From positions 1-61,814 of the forward strand of contig RDZE01000046.1 of assembly GCA_004293905.1 (NCBI GenBank): a stretch of 61,814 nucleotides of DNA, read 5' to 3'. The notes beneath the pieces are model-generated. The model saw only the letters and a list, made by a program, of their open reading frames with translations. It had not been told where the DNA came from and searched no databases. Shown here piece by piece: positions 17,014 to 26,287 of this stretch; the stretch's first letter is position 1, and every line of letters starts with the position of its first letter. Both the position numbers and the translations under genes were made by a program. The DNA is from Cytophagales bacterium (GTDB lineage: Bacteria > Bacteroidota > Bacteroidia > Cytophagales > Microscillaceae).

Positions 17014-17605
17014 AATAGTTCTGATTGCGTGCCGCCCAAAGATACCTTGTGGCTAAACTACGGTGTGGTTGCCAACTATTGGCTATTTTTATCATCTCCA
17101 CAATGAGCCCTTTTTTATTTTGGTATTCTATTTTATAGTAGTATTCCATTGCTTGTTGTATTGCTAAATCATCATAGGGAAACACATCTTCGCGCAATAA
17201 ACCAAAGATAAGCAACATTTCTACAGTCCATTTGCCTACTCCTTTGATGGCAGTGAGGTATTTCAAAATATCATCATCAGACAAACTATCAATATAAGCA
17301 ATAGAAATATCGTTCTGGGTGGCGAAAATGGCTACATTTCTAAGATAGCTAATTTTTTGTTGCGACAATCCTGCCGCTCTTAGTAGCTCTGTTTCGGTCT
17401 GCAATAGCAGTTGAGGCGCAGGATATGCTTGGGGGTAGAGTTGTAAAAAGCGTTTCCAAATAGTATCTGCCGCCTTTACTGAGAGTTGTTGCGATACGAT
17501 GGCTTCTAAAAGATACCAATACACATCTTCAGTCTTTTGGAGTTGAGGCAATACTACTTTTTTGCTTATCATCAAGATATGTGCATCGCTAAAAGTCTGT
17601 TTCAT
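16997..17605 (-). CDS. DNA-3-methyladenine glycosylase II (AlkA-type, HhH-GPD)
   Basis: A 202-residue base-excision repair enzyme that removes alkylated purines from DNA. The helix-hairpin-helix reads LTAIKGVGKWTVEM and the catalytic aspartate lies in VFPYDDLAIQ. It has the minimal catalytic core and lacks the N-terminal beta domain of E. coli AlkA (282 residues), as in many short bacterial homologues. The start is the ATG at 17605 because upstream in-frame codons run through the rpsG terminator hairpin. No separate promoter was found; expression may come from read-through past that terminator. Confidence 0.88.
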   Translation of the reverse strand: MKQTFSDAHILMISKKVVLPQLQKTEDVYWYLLEAIVSQQLSVKAADTIWKRFLQLYPQAYPAPQLLLQTETELLRAAGLSQQKISYLRNVAIFATQNDISIAYIDSLSDDDILKYLTAIKGVGKWTVEMLLIFGLLREDVFPYDDLAIQQAMEYYYKIEYQNKKGLIVEMIKIANSWQPHRSLATRYLWAARNQNYFKEKK

Positions 17606-17632
17606 AGCAAAGAGATTAGGGAGAGAGAATGA

Positions 17633-17671
17633 AAAAAGGTGATAACTTTTTGTAGAAGTTACCACCTTTTT
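17633..17671. terminator. Terminator of the rpsL-rpsG operon
   Basis: Long stem (17633-17648 with 17656-17671) around a 7-base loop. Read on the minus strand the arms pair fully with a single G-T wobble, and the run of six T follows. It is 26 bases past the rpsG stop codon and separates the ribosomal genes from the glycosylase gene. Confidence 0.8.
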
Positions 17672-17696
17672 AAAAATAAAATATATTGTATCGAGA

Positions 17697-18164
17697 TTAG
17701 AATCTAAAGTGAGCAAATGCCTTATTTGCATCAGCCATACGGTGAGTGTCATCGCGTTTCTTCACAGAAGCACCTTCCCCTTTGGAAGCGGCTACGATTT
17801 CAGAAGCCAATCTTTCTTCCATAGTTTTTTCGCCACGTCTGTTTGCATAGCTAATCAACCATTTGATACCCAAAGCAACACGTCTATCAGGGCGTACTTC
17901 AGTAGGTACTTGGAAAGTGGCTCCCCCTACTCTGCGGCTGCGTACTTCTACTGTAGGCATTACGTTATTGAGGGCTTGTTTCCAAATTTCTAAGCCATTT
18001 TCATTTGTTTTTTTAGACACAATGTCAATTGCTTTGTAAAAAATTCCATAGGCAAGACTTTTCTTACCGTCTTTCATTAAGCTATTTACAAACTTAGTTA
18101 CCATTACATCACCAAATTTAGGGTCAGGTAAGAGGTATCTTTTTTCGGGTTTTTTCTTTCTCAT
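17697..18164 (-). CDS. rpsG: 30S ribosomal protein S7
   Basis: A 155-residue ribosomal protein that binds the 3' major domain of 16S rRNA and starts assembly of the 30S head. Sequence is typical: MRKKKPEKRYLLPDPKFGD at the N-terminus, then VEVRSRRVGGATFQVPTEV and the C-terminal RMADANKAFAHFRF. It is the second gene after rpsL with a 21-base gap. fusA, the usual next gene of the str operon, does not follow: a terminator does. Confidence 0.98.
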   Translation of the reverse strand: MRKKKPEKRYLLPDPKFGDVMVTKFVNSLMKDGKKSLAYGIFYKAIDIVSKKTNENGLEIWKQALNNVMPTVEVRSRRVGGATFQVPTEVRPDRRVALGIKWLISYANRRGEKTMEERLASEIVAASKGEGASVKKRDDTHRMADANKAFAHFRF

Positions 18165-18185
18165 GTTCTAAGTTTTAACGATTGT

Positions 18186-18602
18186 TTATTTCTTTTTGCC
18201 ACCTTTTTTGTCGTCTTTAGGAGCTTGTCCGGGTTTAGGGCGTTTTGTACCATATTTTGAGCGTCCTTGCATACGACCATTTACACCTGCGGTATCTAAT
18301 GCACCGCGTACAATGTGATAACGAACACCGGGCAGGTCTTTTACACGCCCTCCACGAATCAATACTATAGAGTGTTCTTGCAAGTTGTGTCCTTCTCCGG
18401 GAATGTATGCGTTTACTTCTTTAGTGTTTGTAAGCCTTACGCGTGCTACTTTGCGCATTGCAGAGTTAGGTTTTTTGGGCGTTGTAGTGTATACACGGGT
18501 ACAAACGCCTCTGCGTTGTGGGCAACTGTCTAAAGCAGGTGATTTAGACTTGCTGATGAGTTTTTCTCTTCCTTTGCGGATTAACTGTTGTATGGTAGGC
18601 AT
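18186..18602 (-). CDS. rpsL: 30S ribosomal protein S12
   Basis: A 138-residue ribosomal protein at the decoding centre. It begins [15 protein letters not shown]. The two lysines linked to streptomycin response are present in TPKKPNSA and [10 protein letters not shown], so the protein looks like a streptomycin-sensitive type. The C-terminus carries a short lysine-rich tail (DDKKGGKKK) common in Bacteroidota. It is first in a two-gene operon driven by a clear promoter. Confidence 0.98.
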   Translation of the reverse strand: MPTIQQLIRKGREKLISKSKSPALDSCPQRRGVCTRVYTTTPKKPNSAMRKVARVRLTNTKEVNAYIPGEGHNLQEHSIVLIRGGRVKDLPGVRYHIVRGALDTAGVNGRMQGRSKYGTKRPKPGQAPKDDKKGGKKK

Positions 18603-18660
18603 TTTTCCTCTCTCTTTCTGTTTTTATTTTCTTTGTTTTGTTTGTCTCAAAATTGAAGTG

Positions 18661-18691
18661 CAAAAGTAGTGCTTTGGTTTTATTTTACAAA
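18661..18691 (-). promoter_or_regulatory. Promoter of rpsL-rpsG
   Basis: On the minus strand, TTTG (18691-18688), a 19-base spacer and TACTTTTG (18668-18661) match the phylum's -33 / -7 consensus. The expected leader before the rpsL ATG is about 50 bases. Confidence 0.65.
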
Positions 18692-18708
18692 ACTTTTTAT
18701 TATATTTT

Positions 18709-18740
18709 TTTGAAAATATCAATGAAGTTTTACAACTTTG
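18709..18740 (+). promoter_or_regulatory. Promoter of the acyl-CoA carboxylase gene
   Basis: TTTG (18709-18712), a 20-base spacer and CAACTTTG (18733-18740, one mismatch from TAnnTTTG). A start near 18747 would leave a 20-base leader and supports the ATG at 18767 over in-frame starts further upstream. Confidence 0.5.
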
Positions 18741-18766
18741 AACCCTATTACCTAAATGCAAAAATT

Positions 18767-20368
18767 ATGGCTATTCTCAAAACCCAAATCAATACCAATA
18801 GTGAATCTTACCAAAAGAATTACCAAGCAATGCTCAAATTAGAGGAAGATTTGATGCAAAAAATGCAAGAAAGCCTTTTTCAAGGGAAAGAAAAGCATTT
18901 AGAGGCTGCTCGCAAAAACGGTAAATTTTCAGCGCGCGAACGCATAGAACTTTTGTTAGATGATGACTCTCCTTTTTTAGAACTCATGCCTTTAGCAGGT
19001 TTGAAGGTAAAAGATTCGGTGGCTGTAGGAGGTACTACCATAGGAGGTATTGGATTAGTGAGTGGTAAATTGGCAATGATTATCTCGAATGTAGGAACTA
19101 ACAAGGGTGGAACTGTAGATTATATCACGTTGCAAAAAAGTTTGCGCCTTTCTGAGATAGCCCTTGAAAATCAGTTGCCTGTCATCAACTTTGTGGAGTC
19201 AGGAGGGGCTAACCTTCCCGAACAAGCCAAAATATTCAATTATGGAGGGGCTTCGTTTCGTGAAATTACGAGGCGTTCGAAATTAGGCATTCCTACTATT
19301 TCTATAGTTACAGGCAACGCTACCGCAGGCGGGGCTTATGTGCCGGGCATGTCCGATTACTCTATTTTTGTAAAAAACAATGCAAAAGTATTTTTAGCAG
19401 GTCCGCCGTTGGTAAAAATGGCTACAGGCGAAGAAACTGACGATGAATCGTTGGGCGGAGCAGAAATGCACGCTAAAATTTCGGGAGTGGCTGACTACTT
19501 GGCTGAAGATGAGGTAGAGGCGATTCGTCTTACAAGGGAGATTATGAGCCACTTAAATACAGACAAAGAGTGTTTTGTACCTGCTCCCAATTTTGAAACA
19601 CCTTTACATGATATTGATGAACTTTTAGGCATTGTATCGGCTGATTTTAAGATTCCTTTTGATGCCCGAGAGTTGATAGGACGTATTGTTGATGGTTCTG
19701 AATTTCATGAATTCAAACCTAAATATGGCAATACCTTAGTAACGGGCTTTGCTAAAATACATGGTTACCCTATTGCTATTATTGCTAATAATGGTGTTTT
19801 ATTTTCAGAATCAGCCAACAAAGCAGCTCAATTCATACAGCTTTGTAATAAAAACAACACACCTATATTGTTTTTGCAAAATATTACAGGGTTTATGGTG
19901 GGCAAACAATACGAAGAGGGCGGTATTATCAAACACGGAGCAAAGATGATTAATGCGGTTTCTAATTCGGAAGTGCCCTTAATTACAATTATGATTGGTG
20001 GGTCGTTTGGGGCAGGCAACTATGCGATGGCGGGTCGTTCCTATCAACCACGATTTTTGTTTAGCTATCCTAATACTAAAATAGCGGTGATGGGCTCTGA
20101 GCAATTGGTGGGGGTAATGCAAATTATTAAGAAACAAGCCGCAGAGAAATCGGGAGAGGTGTATGATGAAGCTAAAGAGCAACAAATCGCTACTTTTGTG
20201 AAAATGTCATTGGAGGAGCAGTCTTCTGCTTATTTCTCAACGGCGAATTTATGGGACGATGGCATTATCGCAGTAAGACAAACTCGTAATTATTTGGCAG
20301 TTTGTTTGGCAGCAGTGTACAATGTAAATTTCAAAGGTGCAGAGGCGTATGGTGTATTTAGAATGTAA
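18767..20368 (+). CDS. Acyl-CoA carboxylase, carboxyltransferase (beta) subunit
   Basis: A 533-residue biotin-dependent carboxyltransferase of the methylcrotonyl/propionyl-CoA carboxylase beta family. It moves CO2 from carboxybiotin to an acyl-CoA. Recognisable blocks: RERIELLLDDDSPFLEL, FVESGGANLPEQ, TGNATAGGAYVPGMSDYSIFV, FLAGPPLVKMATGEE and MIGGSFGAGNYAMAGR. The E-S-G-G-A and G-G-A-Y glycine-rich loops form the two oxyanion holes. The ESGGANLPEQ context favours methylcrotonyl- or geranyl-CoA carboxylase over propionyl-CoA carboxylase, but substrate cannot be fixed. The biotin carboxylase/carrier subunit is not in the window. The flippase gene starts 6 bases downstream. Confidence 0.93.
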   Translation: MAILKTQINTNSESYQKNYQAMLKLEEDLMQKMQESLFQGKEKHLEAARKNGKFSARERIELLLDDDSPFLELMPLAGLKVKDSVAVGGTTIGGIGLVSGKLAMIISNVGTNKGGTVDYITLQKSLRLSEIALENQLPVINFVESGGANLPEQAKIFNYGGASFREITRRSKLGIPTISIVTGNATAGGAYVPGMSDYSIFVKNNAKVFLAGPPLVKMATGEETDDESLGGAEMHAKISGVADYLAEDEVEAIRLTREIMSHLNTDKECFVPAPNFETPLHDIDELLGIVSADFKIPFDARELIGRIVDGSEFHEFKPKYGNTLVTGFAKIHGYPIAIIANNGVLFSESANKAAQFIQLCNKNNTPILFLQNITGFMVGKQYEEGGIIKHGAKMINAVSNSEVPLITIMIGGSFGAGNYAMAGRSYQPRFLFSYPNTKIAVMGSEQLVGVMQIIKKQAAEKSGEVYDEAKEQQIATFVKMSLEEQSSAYFSTANLWDDGIIAVRQTRNYLAVCLAAVYNVNFKGAEAYGVFRM

Positions 20369-20374
20369 TCAAAT

Positions 20375-21877
20375 ATGAGTTTTTTAAAAAAACTATTGAG
20401 CGATACGGCACTTTATGGAGTGAGTAGTATTGTGGGGAGGGTATTTAACTATTTTTTAGTGCCACTTTATACGGCAGTGCTTGCCCCCGAAGAGTTTGGT
20501 ATTCAAGCTGAATTGTATATTTATGTCGCTTTTTTGAACATTATATATACTTTTGGTTTGGAAACTACTTTTTTTCGTTTTTGCCGTGATGAAGATAATC
20601 AATTGGTTTATGAACGCCTGCAAAGTTTTTTGCTTCTCTATGCTTCTGTGCTCAGTTTGGGACTTTGGCTGATGTCAGAAAATATTGCGGCAGCTTTGGG
20701 ATATTGGGGCGAAGGACAGTATATAAGCATGTTGGCGGGTGTGCTTTGGATAGATACTATTTTGGTGCTTTCTTTTGCAAAACTCCGTCAGGAAAAAAAA
20801 GCAAAGCAATTCGCATTGATTAAAATTTTCAACATCAGTATTAATATTTTACTGAATGTTTTTTTTCTTTTGGTATGTCCTTTTCTGTATGAAGGTAGGT
20901 ACTTGGGCTTTTTGCAACCCATCATCGCCAGTTTCTATGTTCCTAATTGGGGAATCAACTACATTTTTTTCTCTAATCTGATAGCCAATGCCCTACAAAT
21001 TCCTTTCTTTTATAAACATTTTTTCCGACTTCGTTTCTCTTGGAACTATACCCTCTTGAAACCAATGTTGGTTTATGCCTATCCACTTATTTTTATGGGT
21101 TTAGCGGGTATGCTCAATAGTATGACCGATAGAATTATGCTTAAATATTGGCTTCCGACAGGTTTTTACCCTCAACATACCACTATGGCAGCCGTAGGTA
21201 TATACGCGGCAGCTTATAAATTGTCTATTTTTATGAGTTTGGCAATACAAGCCTTCAAGTATGCTGCGGAGCCTTTTTTCTTTGACCAATCTAAAAAAGA
21301 ACAATCGCCTGAAATATTCGCCAAAGTAATGTTTTATTTTGTTTTAGCGTGTTTGAGCATATTTTTAGTGGTAAGCCTCAATACAAAATGGCTGGAAATT
21401 ATCTTCCTCCGCAAAAGCGTATACCGCGAGGCAATGGTGGTAGTGCCTATTTTATTGTTAGCAAATATGTTTTTAGGGATTTACTATAATCTTTCTATTT
21501 GGTTCAAACTCAAAGACAAAACACACTTCGGAACTTGGATTTCTGTTGGGGCAGCGGTAGCTACTATCTTATTGAATCTTATTTTTATCCCTTTGGGCGG
21601 ATATCTGGCTTGCGCAGTCATTACTTTGGTTGTATATTTTGCAATGGCAGTTGCCTGTTATATAATTGGCAATTATCATTACCCTATCCCCTACCCTATA
21701 AATAAAATAGGCATACATATTATGATAGGTATAATTATATTTATGTTTAGTAGCATCATAGATGTTAATTTGCCCCTTTGGGTGAGTATTGCATTTAATA
21801 ATGGTTTATTATTGACTTATTTTCTATTTTTGGTTTACCTTTGGAAGAGCAAACAAAAATGGCTTTTTCTGCGTTAA
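20375..21877 (+). CDS. Polysaccharide flippase (Wzx-like, MOP superfamily)
   Basis: A 500-residue membrane protein with about 12-14 hydrophobic segments from residue 10 to 495. The N-terminal SDTALYGVSSIVGRVFNYFLVPLYT and EEFGIQAELY motifs are typical of the RfbX/Wzx branch, which flips lipid-linked oligosaccharides across the inner membrane. It is six bases after the carboxylase gene and thus probably co-transcribed with it, though functionally it belongs with the glycan genes nearby. No polymerase (Wzy) is seen in the window. Confidence 0.9.
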   Translation: MSFLKKLLSDTALYGVSSIVGRVFNYFLVPLYTAVLAPEEFGIQAELYIYVAFLNIIYTFGLETTFFRFCRDEDNQLVYERLQSFLLLYASVLSLGLWLMSENIAAALGYWGEGQYISMLAGVLWIDTILVLSFAKLRQEKKAKQFALIKIFNISINILLNVFFLLVCPFLYEGRYLGFLQPIIASFYVPNWGINYIFFSNLIANALQIPFFYKHFFRLRFSWNYTLLKPMLVYAYPLIFMGLAGMLNSMTDRIMLKYWLPTGFYPQHTTMAAVGIYAAAYKLSIFMSLAIQAFKYAAEPFFFDQSKKEQSPEIFAKVMFYFVLACLSIFLVVSLNTKWLEIIFLRKSVYREAMVVVPILLLANMFLGIYYNLSIWFKLKDKTHFGTWISVGAAVATILLNLIFIPLGGYLACAVITLVVYFAMAVACYIIGNYHYPIPYPINKIGIHIMIGIIIFMFSSIIDVNLPLWVSIAFNNGLLLTYFLFLVYLWKSKQKWLFLR

Positions 21878-21901
21878 AATCAACAAAATAGTTCAACATA
21901 T

Positions 21902-22723
21902 ATGCTAAAAAGCCTAAAACTGATTGCCTTTTTATTAATTCTTTTTAAGTGTTATTCCCTTTCTTTTGCACAACTCAATCCTTCTAATAGCAATCCTTGT
22001 GCGGGCGAAAATGTAGGTTTTACAAGCCCCGATATCAATGCTTCTTACTTCTATGAATGGGATTTCTGTGGAGGTGATTTTTTAGAAACCCCCACAGCAG
22101 GTGTATTGAGCGCAGACATTCCTAATACTACTCGCCCCGAAGGTATGGATATGGTAACCGATGGCACAAATTGGTATGGTTTTATTACGAATCGTGTAAG
22201 CAATAATATAGTTCGGGTTAGTTTTGGCAATAGTTTAGACAATGCGCCTACCTACACCAATTTGGGCAATGTAAGTAGCCTTTTGAATGCGCCAATTGGT
22301 ATAAAAATAATCAAAGACGGTTTGAATTGGTATGGAATAGTGGTGAATTTTGGTGCAAATGCTTTAGTAAGAGTTGATTTAGGAAATAACTTAAGCAATA
22401 ACAGCCCTACTGCCATCAATTTAGGAAGTATGAATGGCGCACTCAATGCGAGTAATCGTCCTGTGCATTTAGATGTGGTATATGACAATAGTAATGGTAA
22501 CTACTATGCTGCGATTGCCAATTCTAATACTAATTTAGTAATTGTGAATTTTGGCAATACTATCACCAATACTACTTTTGATGGCACTAACGTAGTAAGT
22601 ACAGGCAATTTGCCTGAAAGGTATTACGCTGATGAAAGATGGCACAAATTGGTATGGAATAGCCATTGCCAATGGTGGAGGGGCAGCCACTGGAACGCTT
22701 ACCCATATTGCATTTGGCAGTAA
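21902..22723 (+). pseudogene. 5' fragment of a frameshifted PKD/T9SS surface protein
   Basis: Signal peptide (MLKSLKLIAFLL to SFAQ), then a beta-propeller-like series of about 45-residue repeats, each with a TNWYG motif followed by VRVxFGNxL and TNLGN. The true frame is lost near 22618: GAA GGT ATT appears as GAAAGGTATT, a one-base A insertion. After it the correct reading continues in the next frame from about 22620 to 22819 (LMKDGTNWYGIAIANG, then GTPTFTNLMTNLGN). Translation in the original frame ends with a nonsense tail rich in Trp and His at 22723. Confidence 0.8.
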
Positions 22724-22791
22724 TTTATTCAATGGGACACCTACTTTTACGAACTTAATGACCAATTTAGGAAATATTCCTGAAACACAAG

Positions 22792-24516
22792 ATGCAAAAA
22801 TCATCAAAGATGGTGATAGATAGTTATATTGCGTTTGTGGTTACTAATGTATCGGGTAGTGGTGGGAATATTCATCGTCTTAATTTTGGCAGCAGCCTTA
22901 GTAATACCAACCCTACTAATACCAATTTAGGGAACTTTGGAATCATAGGACAACGCGCCGCCGCAGACCCTGCAAGTCTTAGCATTGAAATTACAAAGGA
23001 TAATTCTAAATCTTATGTTTGGGTAGTCAATAGGTTTGTGAGTGCAGTTCCTGTAAATGGTTTGTATAACCAACTTATCAAATTAGAGTTTCCTAATGTT
23101 TGTAATGCTGATATAAGTGGCTCCAGTAGCGCAACTCCTACGAATAATTTTTATATAGGTGGCAATTACAACATTACGCTCAATATTTACCGAAATGATA
23201 ATCGTAGTTTGGTGAATAGCTATGGGCAAACGCTGACGGTGAAAAATGCCACAGTAGGCAACTTTACAGTCAGCGGACAATGTTTGGGAGAAACCACAAA
23301 CTTTAATAATACAAGTGCTGGCAGTGAGAGCAATGTAAGTAGTTGGCTGTGGGATTTTGGTGATGGCACTACCTCTACGGCTAAAAACCCTACCAAACAA
23401 TACACAAACACAGGAGTCTACAGTGTAAAACTGACTGTTAATAATGTTGGAGGCTGTACTAACACGATTACAAAAAACATCACTATTCGCAACTATCCTA
23501 ATGCTACTTTTAGTAAAATAGGGGGGTGTGTCAATGAAGGGGTAAGGTTTATCAATGAATCTGCAAATAACACCAATATCATCAATAGGGTTTGGACATT
23601 TAGTGATGGTAGCACTTTTTTTGCCTCCCCTGTTACAGATTTGGATACCACAAAGTTTTTTAATAGTGTTGGCGAATATGAAGTAATGCTAACGGTAACC
23701 AATGATGCGGGGTGTGTGAGTACGAGTACTATGAAAATTAACATAGGAAATAAACCTGTAGCTGATTTTAACTTCTCTAATGCTTGTGAGAGAGTTCCTA
23801 TACAGTTTTCAGATGTAAGTCAAGCGCAAAGTATAGGAGAAAGTATTGTTGCATGGCAATGGAATTTTGGCATATCAGGTGCTAATTCCACCTTGAAAAA
23901 CCCTACCTATACTTACAACAACGTAGGAAATTATACTGTCAGTCTTACTGCTTTTAGTTCTACGGGTTGCAGTGCGCAAGTTACAAAACTGATTAGTTTG
24001 AAAAGTAGTCTTACGAGTAGTTTTAGCACGAACGATACCTTAGGTTTGCCTCCTTTCACCGCCAAATTTAACAATCAAAATACTAATGCAGTAAGTTATG
24101 TTTGGGATTTTGGGAATGGCGTAAAAAGCACAGATGCATCACCGAGTTATACCTATACTTCGGCTGGTGATTATGTGGTGAAATACCAAGCATTGAATCT
24201 TAATGGTTGTGGCACTATTGTAAGTAAAACGATTAAAGTACTGAGTGTTACCGATTTAGATGTCAATACTACCGCCCTTCCTGCTATTCGTACCTATCCG
24301 AACCCTGCTACAGAGCGGCTATTTCTTCAAAATACTACTTCTGAGTTATTTCAATTGCGTATTTTTAATACTCAAGGCGTGTTAATACATAGTATTATTT
24401 TAGATGCTAAAGATACACAAATGATAGATGTAAATAATTGGTCATCAGGGGTTTATATGATAGTAGCAGAGCAAAAGGGAATTGTAAGTAGTTATCGTGT
24501 AATGGTTCATCAATAA
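22792..24516 (+). pseudogene. 3' fragment of the PKD/T9SS surface protein
   Basis: Third reading frame of the same gene, reached through a 4-base tandem duplication (GATAGATA, about 22814-22821) that shifts the frame again. From residue about 10 onward it carries the last propeller repeat, then at least four PKD-type domains (SSWLWDFGDGTTSTAKNPT, RVWTFSDGS, AWQWNFG, YVWDFGNG). A type A T9SS sorting domain ends it: TYPNPATERLF, then GVYMIVAEQKG at the C-terminus. The intact protein would be about 870 residues and exported to the cell surface by the type IX system. The gene starts 24 bases after the flippase. Two sequencing errors would explain the breaks equally well. Confidence 0.8.
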
Positions 24517-24523
24517 GGTTTTT

Positions 24524-25546
24524 TCAGATTTTCATTAAGGCTTTTAAATACAATTTGCTTTTTTGTTGCCAATTGTAGGTAGGGTAAGGAGAAAATATAG
24601 ACTTTTTCATCAATGTAAAATATTTTTTTCCTAAGTAGGTTTTTCCTGCAAATTGTTTAAGCCATTGATGCTGAAGATTCTGCCTAAGTGCTTCTCTATC
24701 AAAGAGTTGTTTTTTTTGATTGGCTTCCCATATAGTTGTTAAACAGTGATTCCAAAGAGCTAATTCTGATATTTTTGTTAAATCTTCTTCAAGGGCTTTA
24801 TTGATAAGGGTGATAATATTGGGCTCAAAATCAATAGAGAGCTCTTTTAATAGTTCATTTCGTTGTTGAGTGATTTGTTTTTTGGCTATATCTTTCAGAG
24901 TTAGAGAAGTTCTTTGTTTATGTTTTCTTATCAAATATAATTTATCAGGAATATTTTGAATCACCACAGCAGGTTTTTGCAATGCCATTTGTATTGCCAA
25001 ATAATAATCTTGTGCCACCTTCAAACTTTCATCATAGTAAATTTTTTTCGTTAATAACTCTTTTCTGAACATAATTGATGCATGTACAAAGGGCACTCCC
25101 CAAAGTGTTTGGCAATGAATAGCCTCCATTGTAGTTGGTGGAGTTAATTGGTGGGTATTCAAAGTTGCTGTATCTGACGAAAAATAAGTTGCCCAAGTGC
25201 CGCAGGCTTCTATTTGGGGGTTATTTTCCAAAAAATGATATTGTATTTCTAATCTGTTAGGAAGCATTAAATCATCGGCATCCATGCGAGCAATATAGGG
25301 TGTTTTTGCATACAAAAGAGCTTTGTTGATACAGTAAGAGAGCCCTCTTTGCGTTTGATTATGCAAAATTGTGAATCTTGGGTCGGAAAGTGATGATAAA
25401 ATAGTGTCAGTACCATCGTTAGAAGCATCGTTGATGATAATGCACTCAAAATTACTAAAAGTCTGATTTACAATACTTTTTATGGCTTCTTCTAAATATG
25501 AGGCAGCATTGTAGGTGGGCATAATAATTGTTATTTGTGCCGCCAT
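24524..25546 (-). CDS. Family 2 glycosyltransferase
   Basis: A 340-residue GT-A enzyme. It opens with ITIIMPTYNAASYLEEAIKSI, has the nucleotide-binding INDASNDGT region and the metal-binding YIARMDADD motif (DxD, about residues 90-98). Such enzymes add one sugar from a nucleotide donor to a lipid-linked glycan at the inner membrane. Donor and acceptor are unknown. It closes the minus-strand cluster and overlaps the methyltransferase gene by 16 bases. It resembles the GT2 gene at 34.8-35.9 kb in the MDADD and EACGTW/GICGTW segments, so the two may be paralogues. Confidence 0.92.
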   Translation of the reverse strand: MAAQITIIMPTYNAASYLEEAIKSIVNQTFSNFECIIINDASNDGTDTILSSLSDPRFTILHNQTQRGLSYCINKALLYAKTPYIARMDADDLMLPNRLEIQYHFLENNPQIEACGTWATYFSSDTATLNTHQLTPPTTMEAIHCQTLWGVPFVHASIMFRKELLTKKIYYDESLKVAQDYYLAIQMALQKPAVVIQNIPDKLYLIRKHKQRTSLTLKDIAKKQITQQRNELLKELSIDFEPNIITLINKALEEDLTKISELALWNHCLTTIWEANQKKQLFDREALRQNLQHQWLKQFAGKTYLGKKYFTLMKKSIFSPYPTYNWQQKSKLYLKALMKI

Positions 25547-26283
25547 AATCTTGTTATTTTGTATTTTATAGCTCGAAGTAAAATCATCAAAGCATTCTTT
25601 ACTGATTTTGGAGCGTTGTTTATCTTTTTATAGGTGCGCAAAAGATTGTTTTTGTACTGTAATGCTTCGGGGTGCACTATGTCTAAAAGCAATGGGCGAT
25701 AAGTGTTAATCAAATCGCGGTTCTTTTCACCCTCAGGAACAAATACTAAAATACCATGTTTGTACCAAAAAGGGATTTCATCATCATTCCATATTTGGGC
25801 ACGTATGATATCGAGGGGGGCAAAGTGATATCGTTGGAATTTTTCTACCCAATAACTTAGCCATTGTTCATTGAGATGGTTTTTGTTATCATTTTCAAAA
25901 GGAATAGATGCTGAAAATAAGATGACAGAAGAACTTTTGCATAGGTAAGCTATCAGCTTCTCTCCTACTTCTGCTGTGAGGTGTTCGGCAAATTCTAAAC
26001 AAATAGCTATATCATAAGTATAATTATGTTCAGTAGTTGCGCTGAAATTTTCTCTGATGATATACTTTTCCTCTATCCAAGCGTTTTCTTCCTCAAAATA
26101 GCCATCAATGCCAACAATACGTTCATTAATGCCTAATTGCTTTGCTACTGCTAACCAAGCTCCTCTGCCACAGCCTATATCTATCACTGATTTTATAGTC
26201 GGAAAGTATTGTTTTACAAGTGGCAGTACTTTTTGGGCGGTGTAGTATGCTTTTTGGGCGGTTTGTTTTGATTGAAATTCCAC
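25531..26283 (-). CDS. Class I SAM-dependent methyltransferase
   Basis: A 250-residue methyltransferase. Motif I is SVIDIGCGRGAWLAVAK (about 36-52), followed by GIDGYF and ICLEFAEHL (motif post-I and IV). It lies between an ABC-exporter ATPase and a GT2 gene, with overlaps or 4-base gaps, so it probably methylates a sugar of the exported glycan, perhaps to cap the chain. Substrate is not evident. The C-terminal basic helix (RAIKYKITRLWRHK) could attach it to the membrane. Confidence 0.85.
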   Translation of the reverse strand: MEFQSKQTAQKAYYTAQKVLPLVKQYFPTIKSVIDIGCGRGAWLAVAKQLGINERIVGIDGYFEEENAWIEEKYIIRENFSATTEHNYTYDIAICLEFAEHLTAEVGEKLIAYLCKSSSVILFSASIPFENDNKNHLNEQWLSYWVEKFQRYHFAPLDIIRAQIWNDDEIPFWYKHGILVFVPEGEKNRDLINTYRPLLLDIVHPEALQYKNNLLRTYKKINNAPKSVKNALMILLRAIKYKITRLWRHK

Positions 26284-26287
26284 TTTG

